Of a stretch of DNA of 64,000 bases, positions 35,929 through 46,826 are shown piece by piece. The DNA is taken from NCBI GenBank assembly GCA_014621425.1, contig JAANBB010000076.1, positions 60,709-124,708 on the forward strand. Direction: 5' to 3'. A program made the translations under genes and the position numbers. The DNA is from Cylindrodendrum hubeiense. Taxonomy: Eukaryota > Ascomycota > Sordariomycetes > Hypocreales > Nectriaceae. Under the pieces are notes generated by a model that worked only from the letters and a program-made list of their open reading frames with translations, did not search any database and was not told where the DNA came from. The first letter of the stretch is position 1. Each line of letters begins with the position of its first letter.

Positions 35929-36544
35929 CCTGCCCGTACTACAGCCACAGAAACAACAAAAGAGTTGAAACCCCACGACACGCATGCGCACACCCTCGAA
36001 GCCTTCGTCATCCCAAATGATCCAACCGGATCTCGTCCGTGGGCCGCTTACCTTTCCTTCGCAACACCAAGCCATCCTCTGCTCCTACCCCTAAGACATC
36101 ACATGCAGGCTACACGTCATCTATCTTGGGTACCTGCTTGTCTACTCCTTTGCTCCGTCATCTGCTGTTGTCTCTTCTCTTCCGATACGTTACCTAGGTA
36201 GCCATCACACTCCCTCGTACGTCTCGGGCAGTCCCTCAAGCAGCCCACCCCTCCGCCCTCGTCGGTCGCTCACCACGGTCTCTCTGCAGCCTCTCTGTGC
36301 CTAGGAGACGGGGCGCGTTGAGGATGTTGACCGATGCAACCCCGATCATGGTTCCCATCGCCACCTACCATTGGAGTTTCTTTTCCTAGCACGCTGCGAC
36401 ATCTGGTGATGACCGGTCGCCCCGGCGCTTGGCCCGCATACCAAGCACTTCGCCGTCGTCCTCCAGTGCCACGACAAGAAAATGCACCTTCACACAAGCT
36501 CATCATCATCAGAACTCAGATACATCAAGTTGTGACTATCCAGA

Positions 36545-37039
36545 ATGGCACCTTGGATGGAATCTGCGTGTTCCGATACTCTGTCGTTGATGAGTTTGAT
36601 CCGCGTCTTCCCCTCCTGCCGTGCACCCGTCACCAACCTAGCACTAGCCTCCCCATCACCAGCCTCCCCATCACCAGCTTCCCATCCCTAACGCCCAGCA
36701 TCTACCAAAAACCCTCTGCTAACGATGTCTTGTTCGCAGGTATGGAAGTCATCATCCTCATGCTGCGATACCCTCCCGAACAGACAACCCTCCGAGCCCC
36801 TCGAACCACCATCTCTGCTGTTTGAACAACTCCATCCGTGCCTAGTTGGCCAAACACCTACCGGAAGCCACCTTGTGGCCTGCCCCTACCATCGGCTTTG
36901 CTTCAGCCCTTTGTGCATGCTGTACTTCCTTCAAGACGAGCCTTCGGTCGAACTACCATACCTCGATGCCAACTCACCAGCACTTGACCTCCGCCTGTTC
37001 CAGCAGTGGCTAGGGGTGGGACTTCCACCTTGTCGCTAG
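36545..37039 (+). CDS. Degenerate gene 'gamma', copy A
   Basis: This is the counterpart of 46289-46826. The first exon ATGGCACCTTGGATG matches ATGGCCTATTCGATG of copy B, but the splice donor GTAAGT has become GAATCT. The second exon begins after TTGTTCGCAG at about 36740 and stays open to the TAG at 37037-37039 (VWKSSSSCCDTLPNRQ, then EQLHPCLVGQTPTGSHLV). The protein similarity to copy B is limited (shared KxxSSxxxD and LHPCL/IHAWL positions). It may be a pseudogene or a fast-evolving gene. Confidence 0.25.
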
Positions 37040-39915
37040 CACTTCTTGTGCCCTACGTCGTCTGAAAGGACTATACTCCAGGCGCCAACCAAGCATTTTC
37101 AATCATTCAACACACAACAGACACGTCTGAAGTAGTCAGAGAGTCCCAAATCGAACCGCAACAGTATCCACACGCCTATTCCCTATGGCGCTAACGCAAT
37201 GGCTGGTCCTCGAAGTCTCGGATTGCTTGCCAACAACAAATCCGGGGACAAGATCCGTTGTGCAACTTGATAGTGGTCATCGCTCAAACACGGCTTCGCC
37301 TTGTCTGTGCCATTCCTATACCACACAAGCCACTCGATCGACGCGGACGAAGCTCACAAGTGCCTCGTTGTTGACTCCACGATCGTTCAACGTCGAATCT
37401 ACATTTCTTGGTGGCTGTTCGGTTCTAGAACCTCCAGTTTCTTAGACCGGCAGGAGGACACGGCGATTCTTCCTCGAATCGCTAAAGGTGGGGCAGCCGC
37501 GACACCAAGCGACCAGCTCTCAGCTCTCTGCCCATTGCGTCCACGCCAGACAGCTAGAGGCCATTTTCCCCTCGCTGTTGGCCATTTGCCCCCATACTGC
37601 TTCGTTTGCTGAATTTCTCACTTGACTATTCCCGTCCTCTGTTCCTTGGGTGGTCAATCTCTATCCCTGCTCTCAATTCGTGGAGACTCGCCGTCTTGGC
37701 AGTTACGAGCCGAAGGTCAGGGGTATGGGAAGATGAAGACCAGCCTTTGCAATTGACCATGCGACGGCAAGTTGCGGGCTTCACCTAGACCTGTTGTCTT
37801 GTCTAGCGCTGGGCAGCATGGCCAGACGTCGCGACAACCTCAGCCACGCAAGGACCGCGACCCACCGCCTTCAGAACAGCATTGCGGGGTGCATAAGTAG
37901 TTTACGGAGTACCTACATTAGGGCATCGTCTCCTGGCGTGTTGCGGGCGATCGATCTTGTTCCCGATGGGGCTCAGCGTTCACTCCGACACGTGCCTGAC
38001 CCTACAAGGTGGGCCAGGGGTTTGGGGCCTGGACGGCCAATCTACTGCTTTGGACCAGGGCGAACAGGGGAAGTCATCGTGGCTTGGACCCTGGGGTGAA
38101 TTGGGATTGTCATGGCGCCGGGCGGTAGCAGCGGCTAGTCTCGAACTCACTCCGTGATTGCTAGCCATGGGCGTACCTCTGGAGACCCCGGGCTCCAAGA
38201 GAAAGACCAGCACTTGCCTCGTCGATGTTATGCGTCGATTAGATTGAAGGGCGCCAGGCTTCATGGCGCGGGGTGTCCAGGACCTTTCCCGCGATCCCAT
38301 GGTCTTTCTTCCATTCCCAGCTCGGCAATACCCACGCCCCCCCATGCGGAAGCTCTTGGGAATGCCTGTTGACGTTTTTTCTGTCCTCCTGGCGGCCTAT
38401 CTACTTCCACACTGCCTCCGACGTCGTGACTCCCATGGCTTAATTTCTACTGTGCATAGTATCACAACGTAGAGCAGCGTAGAACATCCACAAGATGTTG
38501 AAGTTCCATGAATACTTAATCTCTCAGTCTGTCAGTAGCGGCATTACCAGGTTCACCCCCTGGCTCCCCCTGTGAAGACGCAGAGAAACATCCACCGAAT
38601 GTCCAAGGCATCACGTGGGCATCTCAGGACGAGTCGATAGCTTTCAGTTGTCTTCGCAGATATTGATTCTATTCGCCAGGGGAAGCTTGAGACTTTCCCA
38701 AACATCCTCAATTTTGAGGGTTTTCTTTTGTGTGCTGCGGGGATTCCGAAAATGAGCCGGGGCCATGCTGGCGCGAAGTTGGTTATCCAGCACTACTTAT
38801 GCGAGTAAACATTGTACAATGCCTAGTAAATCTTGCAGAGTTCATAAATGACCCTAAAATAATTATGCATTTCTCAACGTACAAAATTTGGTTCCTCGCT
38901 CTGGACATTATTTTTCTAGTTCCAAGAAGCAGTTCGCGATGTCGCTCTCGTTTTGGCCCCACAAACGGTCGTAGAGCTTGACGAAAAAAATTGGAGAATG
39001 TGGTTACAGAATCCAATCACAAATACCTTCACCCATTCCTCACTTTCGCCATCTGAATATAGCTCATCATGGCCATTTGTTCCTCTACCCATACCATAGA
39101 CATAGCTAGAGACAAAAAGCCCCAGCCATCATAAGGCGAAATTTCCAGAAAGTTATCTTACAGCCGTGAACATCATTAGACTGCTAGCAGGAAAGTTGAA
39201 ATCAGGGCAAACAAGAAGAGACAAATAATTCTAAGGAGCCTTTATACAGGTACCCAGAGGAGCGTCCTGATATTGAACTTGAACCAAAATTCCATCGCTG
39301 AGGACATGCTCGTTGGACCAGCAGGAGTTTTCTGATCGTCATAACAACAATTAATCCTTATCTGAGAGAATAGTGGGGTGTCAAGCCTACTCATTACTCT
39401 GAGGCACAGCCTCTAGATGATAGGGTGCTATTTCTATCCTGGGTCGGAAATCGAGGTAGATAAGAGCTGGGTTTGGGGCAGAAGCGACTAACTCTAAGGT
39501 AAGCTGATGAGAGGTTGGGGCATTCATATATTTGCTGATCAATATAAAAGAAAGCTTCGGTTCTGCAATATGATGAGCTTAGCTAAGCCTGTAATATAAA
39601 AACACCTTAGCCTTGTCCCAGTGTCTGAAATACTTATACCTTGCAACTTTAAGCATCCATAGAAAGATATGCTCTCAGTATATGAGTTCTGGACTTCCTG
39701 CTCTATCTTTGTATTATCTAATAGATCATCAAGTGTAGTAAAAGATTACTTGTGAAGGTCTCTATATTTATTAATATAACTACTCTAATTTGATGGTATC
39801 AGTATGTAATAAAACTTGGCTATTTTTCTATTCTGAACTCTCGGAATTTTATAGACTATAAAGTATTACATCTATACTACTAAAGTTATTCTATAAAAAT
39901 AGCAGTATTATCTAT

Positions 39916-40139
39916 TATGTGGTGGAAAGACGCAAAAGGCTCTCAGGAACCCAGCAATTTATCCAGTGAACTGGTGTTGCGACTGAGGTGATGCCGGCAA
40001 TGGCCATGCGTCCGTAATGTGGGTAAAAGCGCAGATATGGAACTCCCAAGATGAACAAAATAGGCCAGGACCACGGGATAGGGCTCATTTGGATGCTGTT
40101 GAATTAGGATCCCAGCTCCGGAGGGGCAATATGGGGCGT
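39916..40139. other. Spacer between the two block copies
   Basis: About 220 bp has no match that I can see at the outer edge of either copy. It shows no similarity to the wall-protein gene that abuts copy A. Confidence 0.5.
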
Positions 40140-41187
40140 GGTTGCAAAGGGTCTGAGTTAGCCATGATCTCAAAAGGGTGATGACATGCCTGTTTCTGGC
40201 TGGTGGAGACGGGGAACGGTGCCATGCATCCGCGGGTTGGTGGCCGAGGTGAGCGGAGAGCGCCAAGTCCAGGGGTCTCCAGGCCTTCGTTGCCGTACGG
40301 CTGTCACCTGCGATGGTTGGGCCATTTGGCCCTGCACTTTGGGCCCGGATGGCCAAGATTGGTGGACCGGCTGCCCTTCCTTGCCTGCGTTACCTTGAAT
40401 GTGCGTGCCACCAGGCCTCGGCCTACGGTAGACGCGAATGGAACCGTATAGAAAAAAGAAGGAGACTGCGTGAGGCAGGCCGGGTGTTGTGGCTCAGATG
40501 GTGATAACCAACGAAATGGCAGCCTTGGCCATAACCAGCGGCTTGTCAGAACCCGCCGGGCCCGGCCCCCCTTTACACCATTGGCGGGCGCCCAAGAATC
40601 CTGTCTGTCTCTTCCACTTGCATCAACAACACCGTACACGCTCACCTTTGTTCTGTGGTCTAGAACTTTACTTCCGGGGGAACTGGGGATTTGCTGCATC
40701 TCACTACGCTTCTCCCACTTCGAATCCTCCTCCACGTCCTCAGCTATTCGTCGACCGGCGCTGTGCTCTTCTCCCAGCTTCTCGTCTTGCTTCTTCTGGA
40801 TTCCGGCTCGACAGCCGCGGCCTCCCAAGCTGCTCGACGTGTGCCTTTCGCTGCGACAGCGTATGCGACTTGTCGTGTGCCTTGCATTACGATGAAGGCC
40901 ATCGTCAATCGGTTCGGTCAGCCTGGACTCGGTCCCCGTCTCCGTCTCCGGTTCCACGTGGACGCGTCGACACCATGAATACACCGTGGGATCCCCTCAC
41001 GTCGAATCAGACATCTACAGTCGTCTTCCCTTCAACCAAGACCTTGATGCGCTCGTTTTCGATGCCCCAGCTCTCGATCCATCGAACGTTGTGACGCCTC
41101 AACTCTCCTATTCCCTCGATACGACAGACCAACACTACTCGAGCCGAATCTTTCCCAAGACGACCCCAACAGGAAACACTTCTCGAA

Positions 41188-41549
41188 ATGTCATCCTCTG
41201 TGGAGGTTGAGCTCGGAGACGCTGGGTCAATGCTGTAAGTCTCCCTAGTTCCGTTCCTCCCTTACTTCCCCTGTCCCGGCACAGCGCGAGGAACAGAAGG
41301 ACATTTTGCTAACCCGTCATGTTCAGCATAAAACCCAACAACCACAAGAAACCGACACGCGCTTCCCTTTCAATCCCAATGACGCGCTTCCTCCTCGTTT
41401 CAACAGACGATCCCGTCAATGCCCGACTGCTTGCTGGCTCGATCGATCGTACAAAGTTTTCGTATCGGAGGACCACCAGCGTCAATGACAACAAAGGCAA
41501 CTCCACCAAACTCGAAAAATGCTCGACACTCCGTGTGTTGTATACTTAG
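41188..41549 (+). CDS. Conserved short two-exon gene 'alpha', copy B
   Basis: Model: join(41188..41234, 41327..41549), 89 aa. Exon 1 (MSSSVEVELGDAGSM plus CT) ends at a consensus GTAAGT. The 92-nt intron ends ATGTTCAG, and the second exon continues in phase LIKPNNHKKPTRAS, then IPMTRFLLVSTDDPVNARLL. In a 26-codon stretch compared with copy A I count about 14 third-position, 5 first-position and 3 second-position differences and no indel. This indicates that the encoded peptide has been under selection since the duplication. No signal peptide or membrane span is seen. Family unknown. The motif SxDDPxxAxL reappears in gene gamma of the same block. Confidence 0.5.
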
Positions 41550-42979
41550 TCATGCGTTCGCGATCTCTGGCTATTTTCTGTGGAATTTCTACTCAGATAC
41601 GAGAGCCGGGGCTGGTTACCTGGACCAGAGAAGACCTGAGAAAACACGCAAGGGCAAGGGACGAGAACCCCGGCGGGCAACTACTAGAGTGCCATGTCAC
41701 GACTTACACAATTCCATAGCCTTCATTCTCAATCATATCTGTGAGTTACTATTTGATTCCAGTAATTTGGATCTGCTCTTGCCAGCAAGCCATTTTCCCG
41801 TTCAGGCCCAACGATTTGGTGCGGCCCACACTGTTGTTGTCATGTGTGTGCTGTGTGTGCCACGTGCCTACGCCCAGCACAGCCCCATGCTTTTTACACT
41901 TCAAACGTTGGCCCTTCGGGCTGTGCCACCGGTGTTGGTTGACGCCAGCTGTATATCCAGGCCCCAAGGCAGATAGCCATCTTCAATAAGGGTTTCCGGG
42001 CAGCTCATTACATTTACACAGTCCATCATCGCCAACAAACTGAGACTTGGAGAGTTGGCCCGGCGTGCTATGCCTCCGGGCTGCATCTGATTCCCAATCC
42101 GGTCCAACATGCAGGGCACTTCCCTGTTTGGAAATCCGGAGTAAGAAAGTAAATTAGCGGCCGTGTACCTCATTAATCCAAGATTTCTTTTTCATCAGTG
42201 TCTCGGACGCGAGAATGTTGAGATGCAATTCTAGAGGATACGTACATATGTCAGTGTGATACGAGTGGTGTGATGATGCCAACACTGGGCCAGCAAAATA
42301 ACTTTGCTCAGTGCGACTGGGTACAATGCCAGGATGGCATGGGCAGTATCATCTGCCTGTCGCCTAGGGACAAAACAGTGTCCTCAAGAGAGCCGCTGTA
42401 GAACCGGGGAGGCTAGTGTCAAGAATGGCAGCGGGAAAGGCTCTACCCGACACCTTCCCGGCCGGTTGGGTATGCCGGCCCCCCGAGGACATCCCCACAT
42501 GCCCTCCTCCTCTCATTTTCCTCGAGTCTGAAGTCTTAGTTGCTTATTGCGGGTGTCTTCGTCGTAAGCCGCGGTGGACCAGCTCGGGTATTGGCCTCCT
42601 TGTATCGTCTCCATTCGCCTGGTTAGCTGCATTAGCCTATCCCACAGCCGTTCTCCCCATAGATGACAAGTCGTATTCTGGGATACGCACCATGTGTAAA
42701 CATCGCCAGCTCTTTTGTTGCTTCTTGTTTTCTCGTCGCGTTTGCTTCTGGCCAGCCATCAACTGTTACAGTAGCATATCGATTAACATGTTTGGGGATC
42801 ATCACTCTCAACAGCGAACGCCCCCACCTGAATTCGATGCAGAGGATGGATCAGTCTCGAGATGTTGACTCGGGTATATATATATGTAACTCCTATGTTG
42901 AGTTTGCTCCCCAATGCCAGCCATCTAGCTTTCGCATTGAACAGTAGCTGGAGCACAAGCCAGCCCAACACGCCCATCG

Positions 42980-43325
42980 ATGGCCGACAACGATACCAAC
43001 TCCTCTGTAGCCGCCAATGCCAGCGATACTTCTGAGTATGGCCCAGCCCCTTCTCCTTCGCGTCTACCAGTTGTTGTGTCGAGGTATCTAACAAAGGCGC
43101 CATTCAAGATCTGGCGATCATGACGTTGCACCAACGCAGAAGACCCCAGCGCGCGACGACAGCGAAGTTGACAAGACTGCTATTCTTTGGAGTTACTTCA
43201 ACCACAAGGACCTGCCTTGGTCCCCGCCACAGCTGGAGCCGCAGCTACCGCCACCGCCGCCGCCTCTCACGGTTCCAAATATGACGGGCGACGACTCTAG
43301 CGCAACGGACTCGACGACAACTTGA
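42980..43325 (+). CDS. Gene 'beta', copy B (possibly frameshifted)
   Basis: The first exon MADNDTNSSVAANASDTSE (42980-43035, donor GTATGG) corresponds to MSNET.. of copy A. The second exon (43140-43325) reads, in the frame conserved with copy A, KTPARDDSEVDKTAILWSYF then NHKDLPWSPPQLEPQLPPPP. The exon phases do not agree (exon 1 leaves phase 2, exon 2 needs phase 0). Either the start or donor is different, or this copy carries a frameshift. I therefore give only the extent. Confidence 0.3.
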
Positions 43326-46288
43326 TGATGGGTGCGGGTTAGTGTACTAATATCGAATTCTCGGGAGCCAGATTTGGAGCATCTGCGAGTGGGTGCTTTC
43401 TAAAGGTTGGCGGGCTGCGGGAGTGATACGCGGACAAGGCTTGCCCCCACCGATGTCAGGGCCGTGGGTCGCATGTCCCAGCGCCTCGGTTCTTAGTGCT
43501 TCGTGCTTCGTACTCGCAGTGGATATACACATGTGGGTTAAGTAGCAAGCGGAGCGTGGCATGAACTAAGACGTGGTACAAATGACGAGGACAGGTGGGG
43601 CCAGGAAGCAGTGTACGAGGAAAGATCAATCAGCGTGGACCATAAATAGCAAATCTCATCTTATTATAACCACACTACTTGCTCTCATACTTCAGTGTGG
43701 ATGGAGTCAGTCAGTCCCGCTTCTGCGCCGTTAATGGAGAGCGGTAACTACTACCCGCCATCATTGTCCATTAGGGGAACCAACAGCCACTAGCCACCGG
43801 GGAGACTATCCTTCTTCCGATGCGTCCGGACCTCCCATATTTCCATGCCTGTGTGGAGCTTCCTTCGTCGCGTTTCTTCTTCCTTTTCTTTTCTTTTAGG
43901 GTCCCTCCATCTCAAAGGCCGGGCGGAACGATGCCGCCACGAGCGGCGGGAGCCACCGCCAGCCGTGCCCTGGGGGTATCATGGCGTGACAAGACCTGGC
44001 TGAGATCAGTCCATGCTTGTCTTCTACTTGGTGGGGTTCTTTTGAGCCTCCCGGCTCCATACTTCCGCTTCCGAGGCCTTGCTAGCTTCGCGGATCTGCA
44101 TCCTAAATCCCTGGCTGGGGCCTGATAAGATCCGTAACCTCACCAAAACGTTAGAATTGTTGAGCGTTTGTTAAAATGGAGTCAGGCCTCTGTATTGCTA
44201 GCCACGTCACTCGTTCCCCTTTGTAGCCCCGTGGCAGAGCATTGCGTGGTGTGTGAGTTGTGTGGAAATTACTTATTTGGGTCATTTTCTGCTTCAGACC
44301 AGATGCATACAGTCAGCTGCAGCATGGCATGGCATGGCCAGGCGCAGCCGCAGTACGGTGAAGGCAAAAGCCCTACGGCGTTTGCCTTGTTGGTGGACCC
44401 CTGTAGCAGTGCTCAACAGCACGGAATGGAGTGGAATCCTCAGGCGACCCGACACCAGGCTGGATTAGGCCGGACGGACGTATGCCAGGCAGGAAATCCA
44501 CACGGGACACCCAATTCCACGCCGAGGGGTGGCTCTTCAAACGGGCGAACCAGGTCTTGAACGTGAGGCTCCCTTGACTCGTTCCTCCCTCTGTTCCCTC
44601 CCTGTGTACTCTGTGTACCCCGAGTCCCCTCTGTTCCTCCCTTCGTGACGTGACTCTCGTAAAAAGGACCCGGGCCCTGTATTTCGAGCGATTTTCTGGT
44701 GAACAAGAACGTGCTTGAGCGCCCCAGCTCCGTTCACGAGACGAGAGTCGGCCATCTCTTAGCCACGATTGAATCGACCACCATGGAGTAAATAACAAAA
44801 GCTCAACTGGCATCTAAATAGACAGATTGCGTCTAAAATTTCATGTGCGGAGGAATTTCCTGGCGCGAGAGGCATCCAATACAATTTGATATTCGAGTGA
44901 CCGCCAGCCGCCGAAGTTCACGGCCTTGTGACCGCCTGATCGCCTTCCCGCCCTCCGCTACAACCCCGACCAGCCCAGAAGGTTAGGCAAAAGAGGCAAC
45001 CTGCAGGGGACGTAGTAATAATGGGGGTGACAGAGCGAACCAATTCCAAGGGATGCCACGGAATCCTTCATTTACCTGTCGCATCCCGCTCGCGTCATGC
45101 TGTGACTTCCCCAAGGCCCAACTCACCTCGATCTTCATCTTACGACCCCCGTTCACGATGCCAATTGAGCCCTCGATCGATGGAGCGATGGGGCACTAGA
45201 TTGACGATGTCAAATCTCCGCGGCCCGCAGATCTCGATCTTGAGCTCTCGCGCCAGGGGCGAGAGGTGTCCGCTGGTGCACTCACTCTCCTGGTTGCTTG
45301 CTTGAGGATCAGCCCGCACGGCCTTCGCCAGAGGATTGGCTAAGCTCCTGGATGCAGGCGTTTCGGATGCTAAATTACTCTAGTGGCCGAGTTTCCTCGT
45401 GGTGGCGGTTGGGCTTGGCGCCATGTCCCCCGACATAGGGGGGTGGCCACTGAAGGCCGCGAGATAACAGCTGCCGTTGAGACCAAACAAGATCTGGCAA
45501 CGCGACATCTTCGTCTTATTTGCCATGAGATCCGATTCTTCAGTTGGTTGCTTCTCAGCTGCCCATTGGGCTAATCCATCACGTTGTATTCGGCAGTTTC
45601 TGGCCGGGCTTTATTCGACTTCATCGACCATCGAGGACTGGATCCAATGACTCGGCTTTGTTTCTTCCATTGCTCCGTCTCAGCCATCACACAATGCCGC
45701 TTGTGCACTATCACACCCTCAGAAGTCTCACTCCCGCCAGTAGTCCAACCGAAGGTCATCCATCTGTCCCTGGTCTGCTCGCCTCGTTTCCAACCCCAAA
45801 CCACGCTCCTGCATCCTCGTACCAGCCCCGAGACAGCGTCTGCATGCAACAGGTCATTATTCCCTCCCCCTTTACACCCTACTCAATTTCGCTGTCTGCC
45901 GTTGTCTCTTCTCTCGATGGGCACTATCAACCTCCTCTACGTGACCGGGGCTGGCGCCCTGCATACAGCACGCCCTCCACTCCACTGTCCGCGGCTCACG
46001 GCACGCTCTCGCTGTGGCTTGAGGGCGGTGTGATTTGAGATCCTTGGTTGATGCAACCCAAAAATGCATCCCCATCATCATCTGGCAGTGAGGTTTCGTT
46101 TGGGGACTTTACGCGACATGTTGTGGTGGACCCGAGGCTGTCTACCCGATCCGGCAGCCGACACCTCCAACCACATTCCAAGCGAATCGCGTCCATCATC
46201 AGGCTACTCCGTACCTCGACGAAGAACCCATATCCGCACAAGCTCATGGTCATCGGGACGCAATTGCACCGACTTGGAACCGCATAGC

Positions 46289-46826
46289 ATGGCCTATTCG
46301 ATGGTAAGTCGCACGCTCAGATGCCGATGGGGAGCCTCCGCTTTGCTGCTTCCCCTGCCATCGTGCACCTCCCACAAGGCTCTGCCCACTCCTTCACCTG
46401 TCATCTGTCGGGGAACCTCCACTAACGATAACACGCACGCAGAGACAGAAGCCGACATCCTCATATCGCGATCCTCTTCGAATAAACACCCCTTTGATCG
46501 CCCCAAGTCACCATCACTGCTCCGTGGATGACCCCATCCACGCCTGGTTGGCCAAGCATCTTCAACCCGCGATTCCTCCCTTGTCACTTGCTCCTGCCGT
46601 CAACTTTTCTTCAGCCATCTGCGGAACCTGTGTTGCCGTCAAGACGAACCTCCGGTCGACCGGCCCTGCCTACGTGCCCGATTCAACAGCGTTGACCGCC
46701 GCCCGTCTCGGTATTGGCAAAGGGAGAAACCGACGTCTTTTCACGAACTCTTTCTGTGCCCTTGATCGGAAAGGGGTGTACCCAAAACGCGGACGAGGCG
46801 TTTTCAATCATTCATACGCCAGATAG
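46289..46826 (+). CDS. Short two-exon gene 'gamma', copy B
   Basis: Model: join(46289..46303, 46443..46826), 132 aa. A 15-nt first exon (MAYSM) with consensus donor GTAAGT is joined in phase 0 through acceptor CACGCAG to a 127-codon open second exon (RQKPTSSYRDPLRINT, then SVDDPIHAWLAKHLQP). That exon ends in a basic tail (YPKRGRGVFNHSYAR). The motif SVDDPIHAWL resembles STDDPVNARL of alpha, so alpha and gamma may be paralogues inside the block. No known domain is recognised. Confidence 0.35.

Larger units (their letters stand above)
30190..39915 (+). repeat. Tandem duplicated block, copy A
   Basis: This ~9.7-kb segment aligns along its whole length, in the same order and orientation, with 40140-49605. 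Matched anchor points (A/B) include: the left edge GAGGTAGCCAT (30.20) with GAGTTAGCCAT (40.15); CTCGTCTTGCTTCTTCTGG (30.86/40.78); ATGTCATCCTCTGTG (31.25/41.19); TGTATACTTAGTCAT (31.61/41.54); ATCCAGGCCCCAAGGCAGA (31.99/41.96). Further right they are CATCCAATACAATT (35.33/44.87), CACAAGCTCATCATC (36.50) with CACAAGCTCATGGTC (46.24), CCATGAATACTTAAT (38.51/48.16) and CTCTGGACATT (38.90/48.54). The copies are diverged with many small indels. Apart from the short genes alpha, beta and gamma listed separately, no gene is evident. There is no transposase, reverse transcriptase or terminal repeat. The last ~400 bp are notably AT-rich. Confidence 0.88.

Noticed and set aside
38100..38215. tRNA-like GTTCGAG segment on the minus strand
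   Set aside because: The flanking bases do not form a T-stem or acceptor stem, and no cloverleaf can be drawn.
40304..40984. 226-aa minus-strand frame in copy B
   Set aside because: The corresponding region of copy A is interrupted in every comparable frame, and the sequence has no domain. It overlaps plus-strand frames of similar length.
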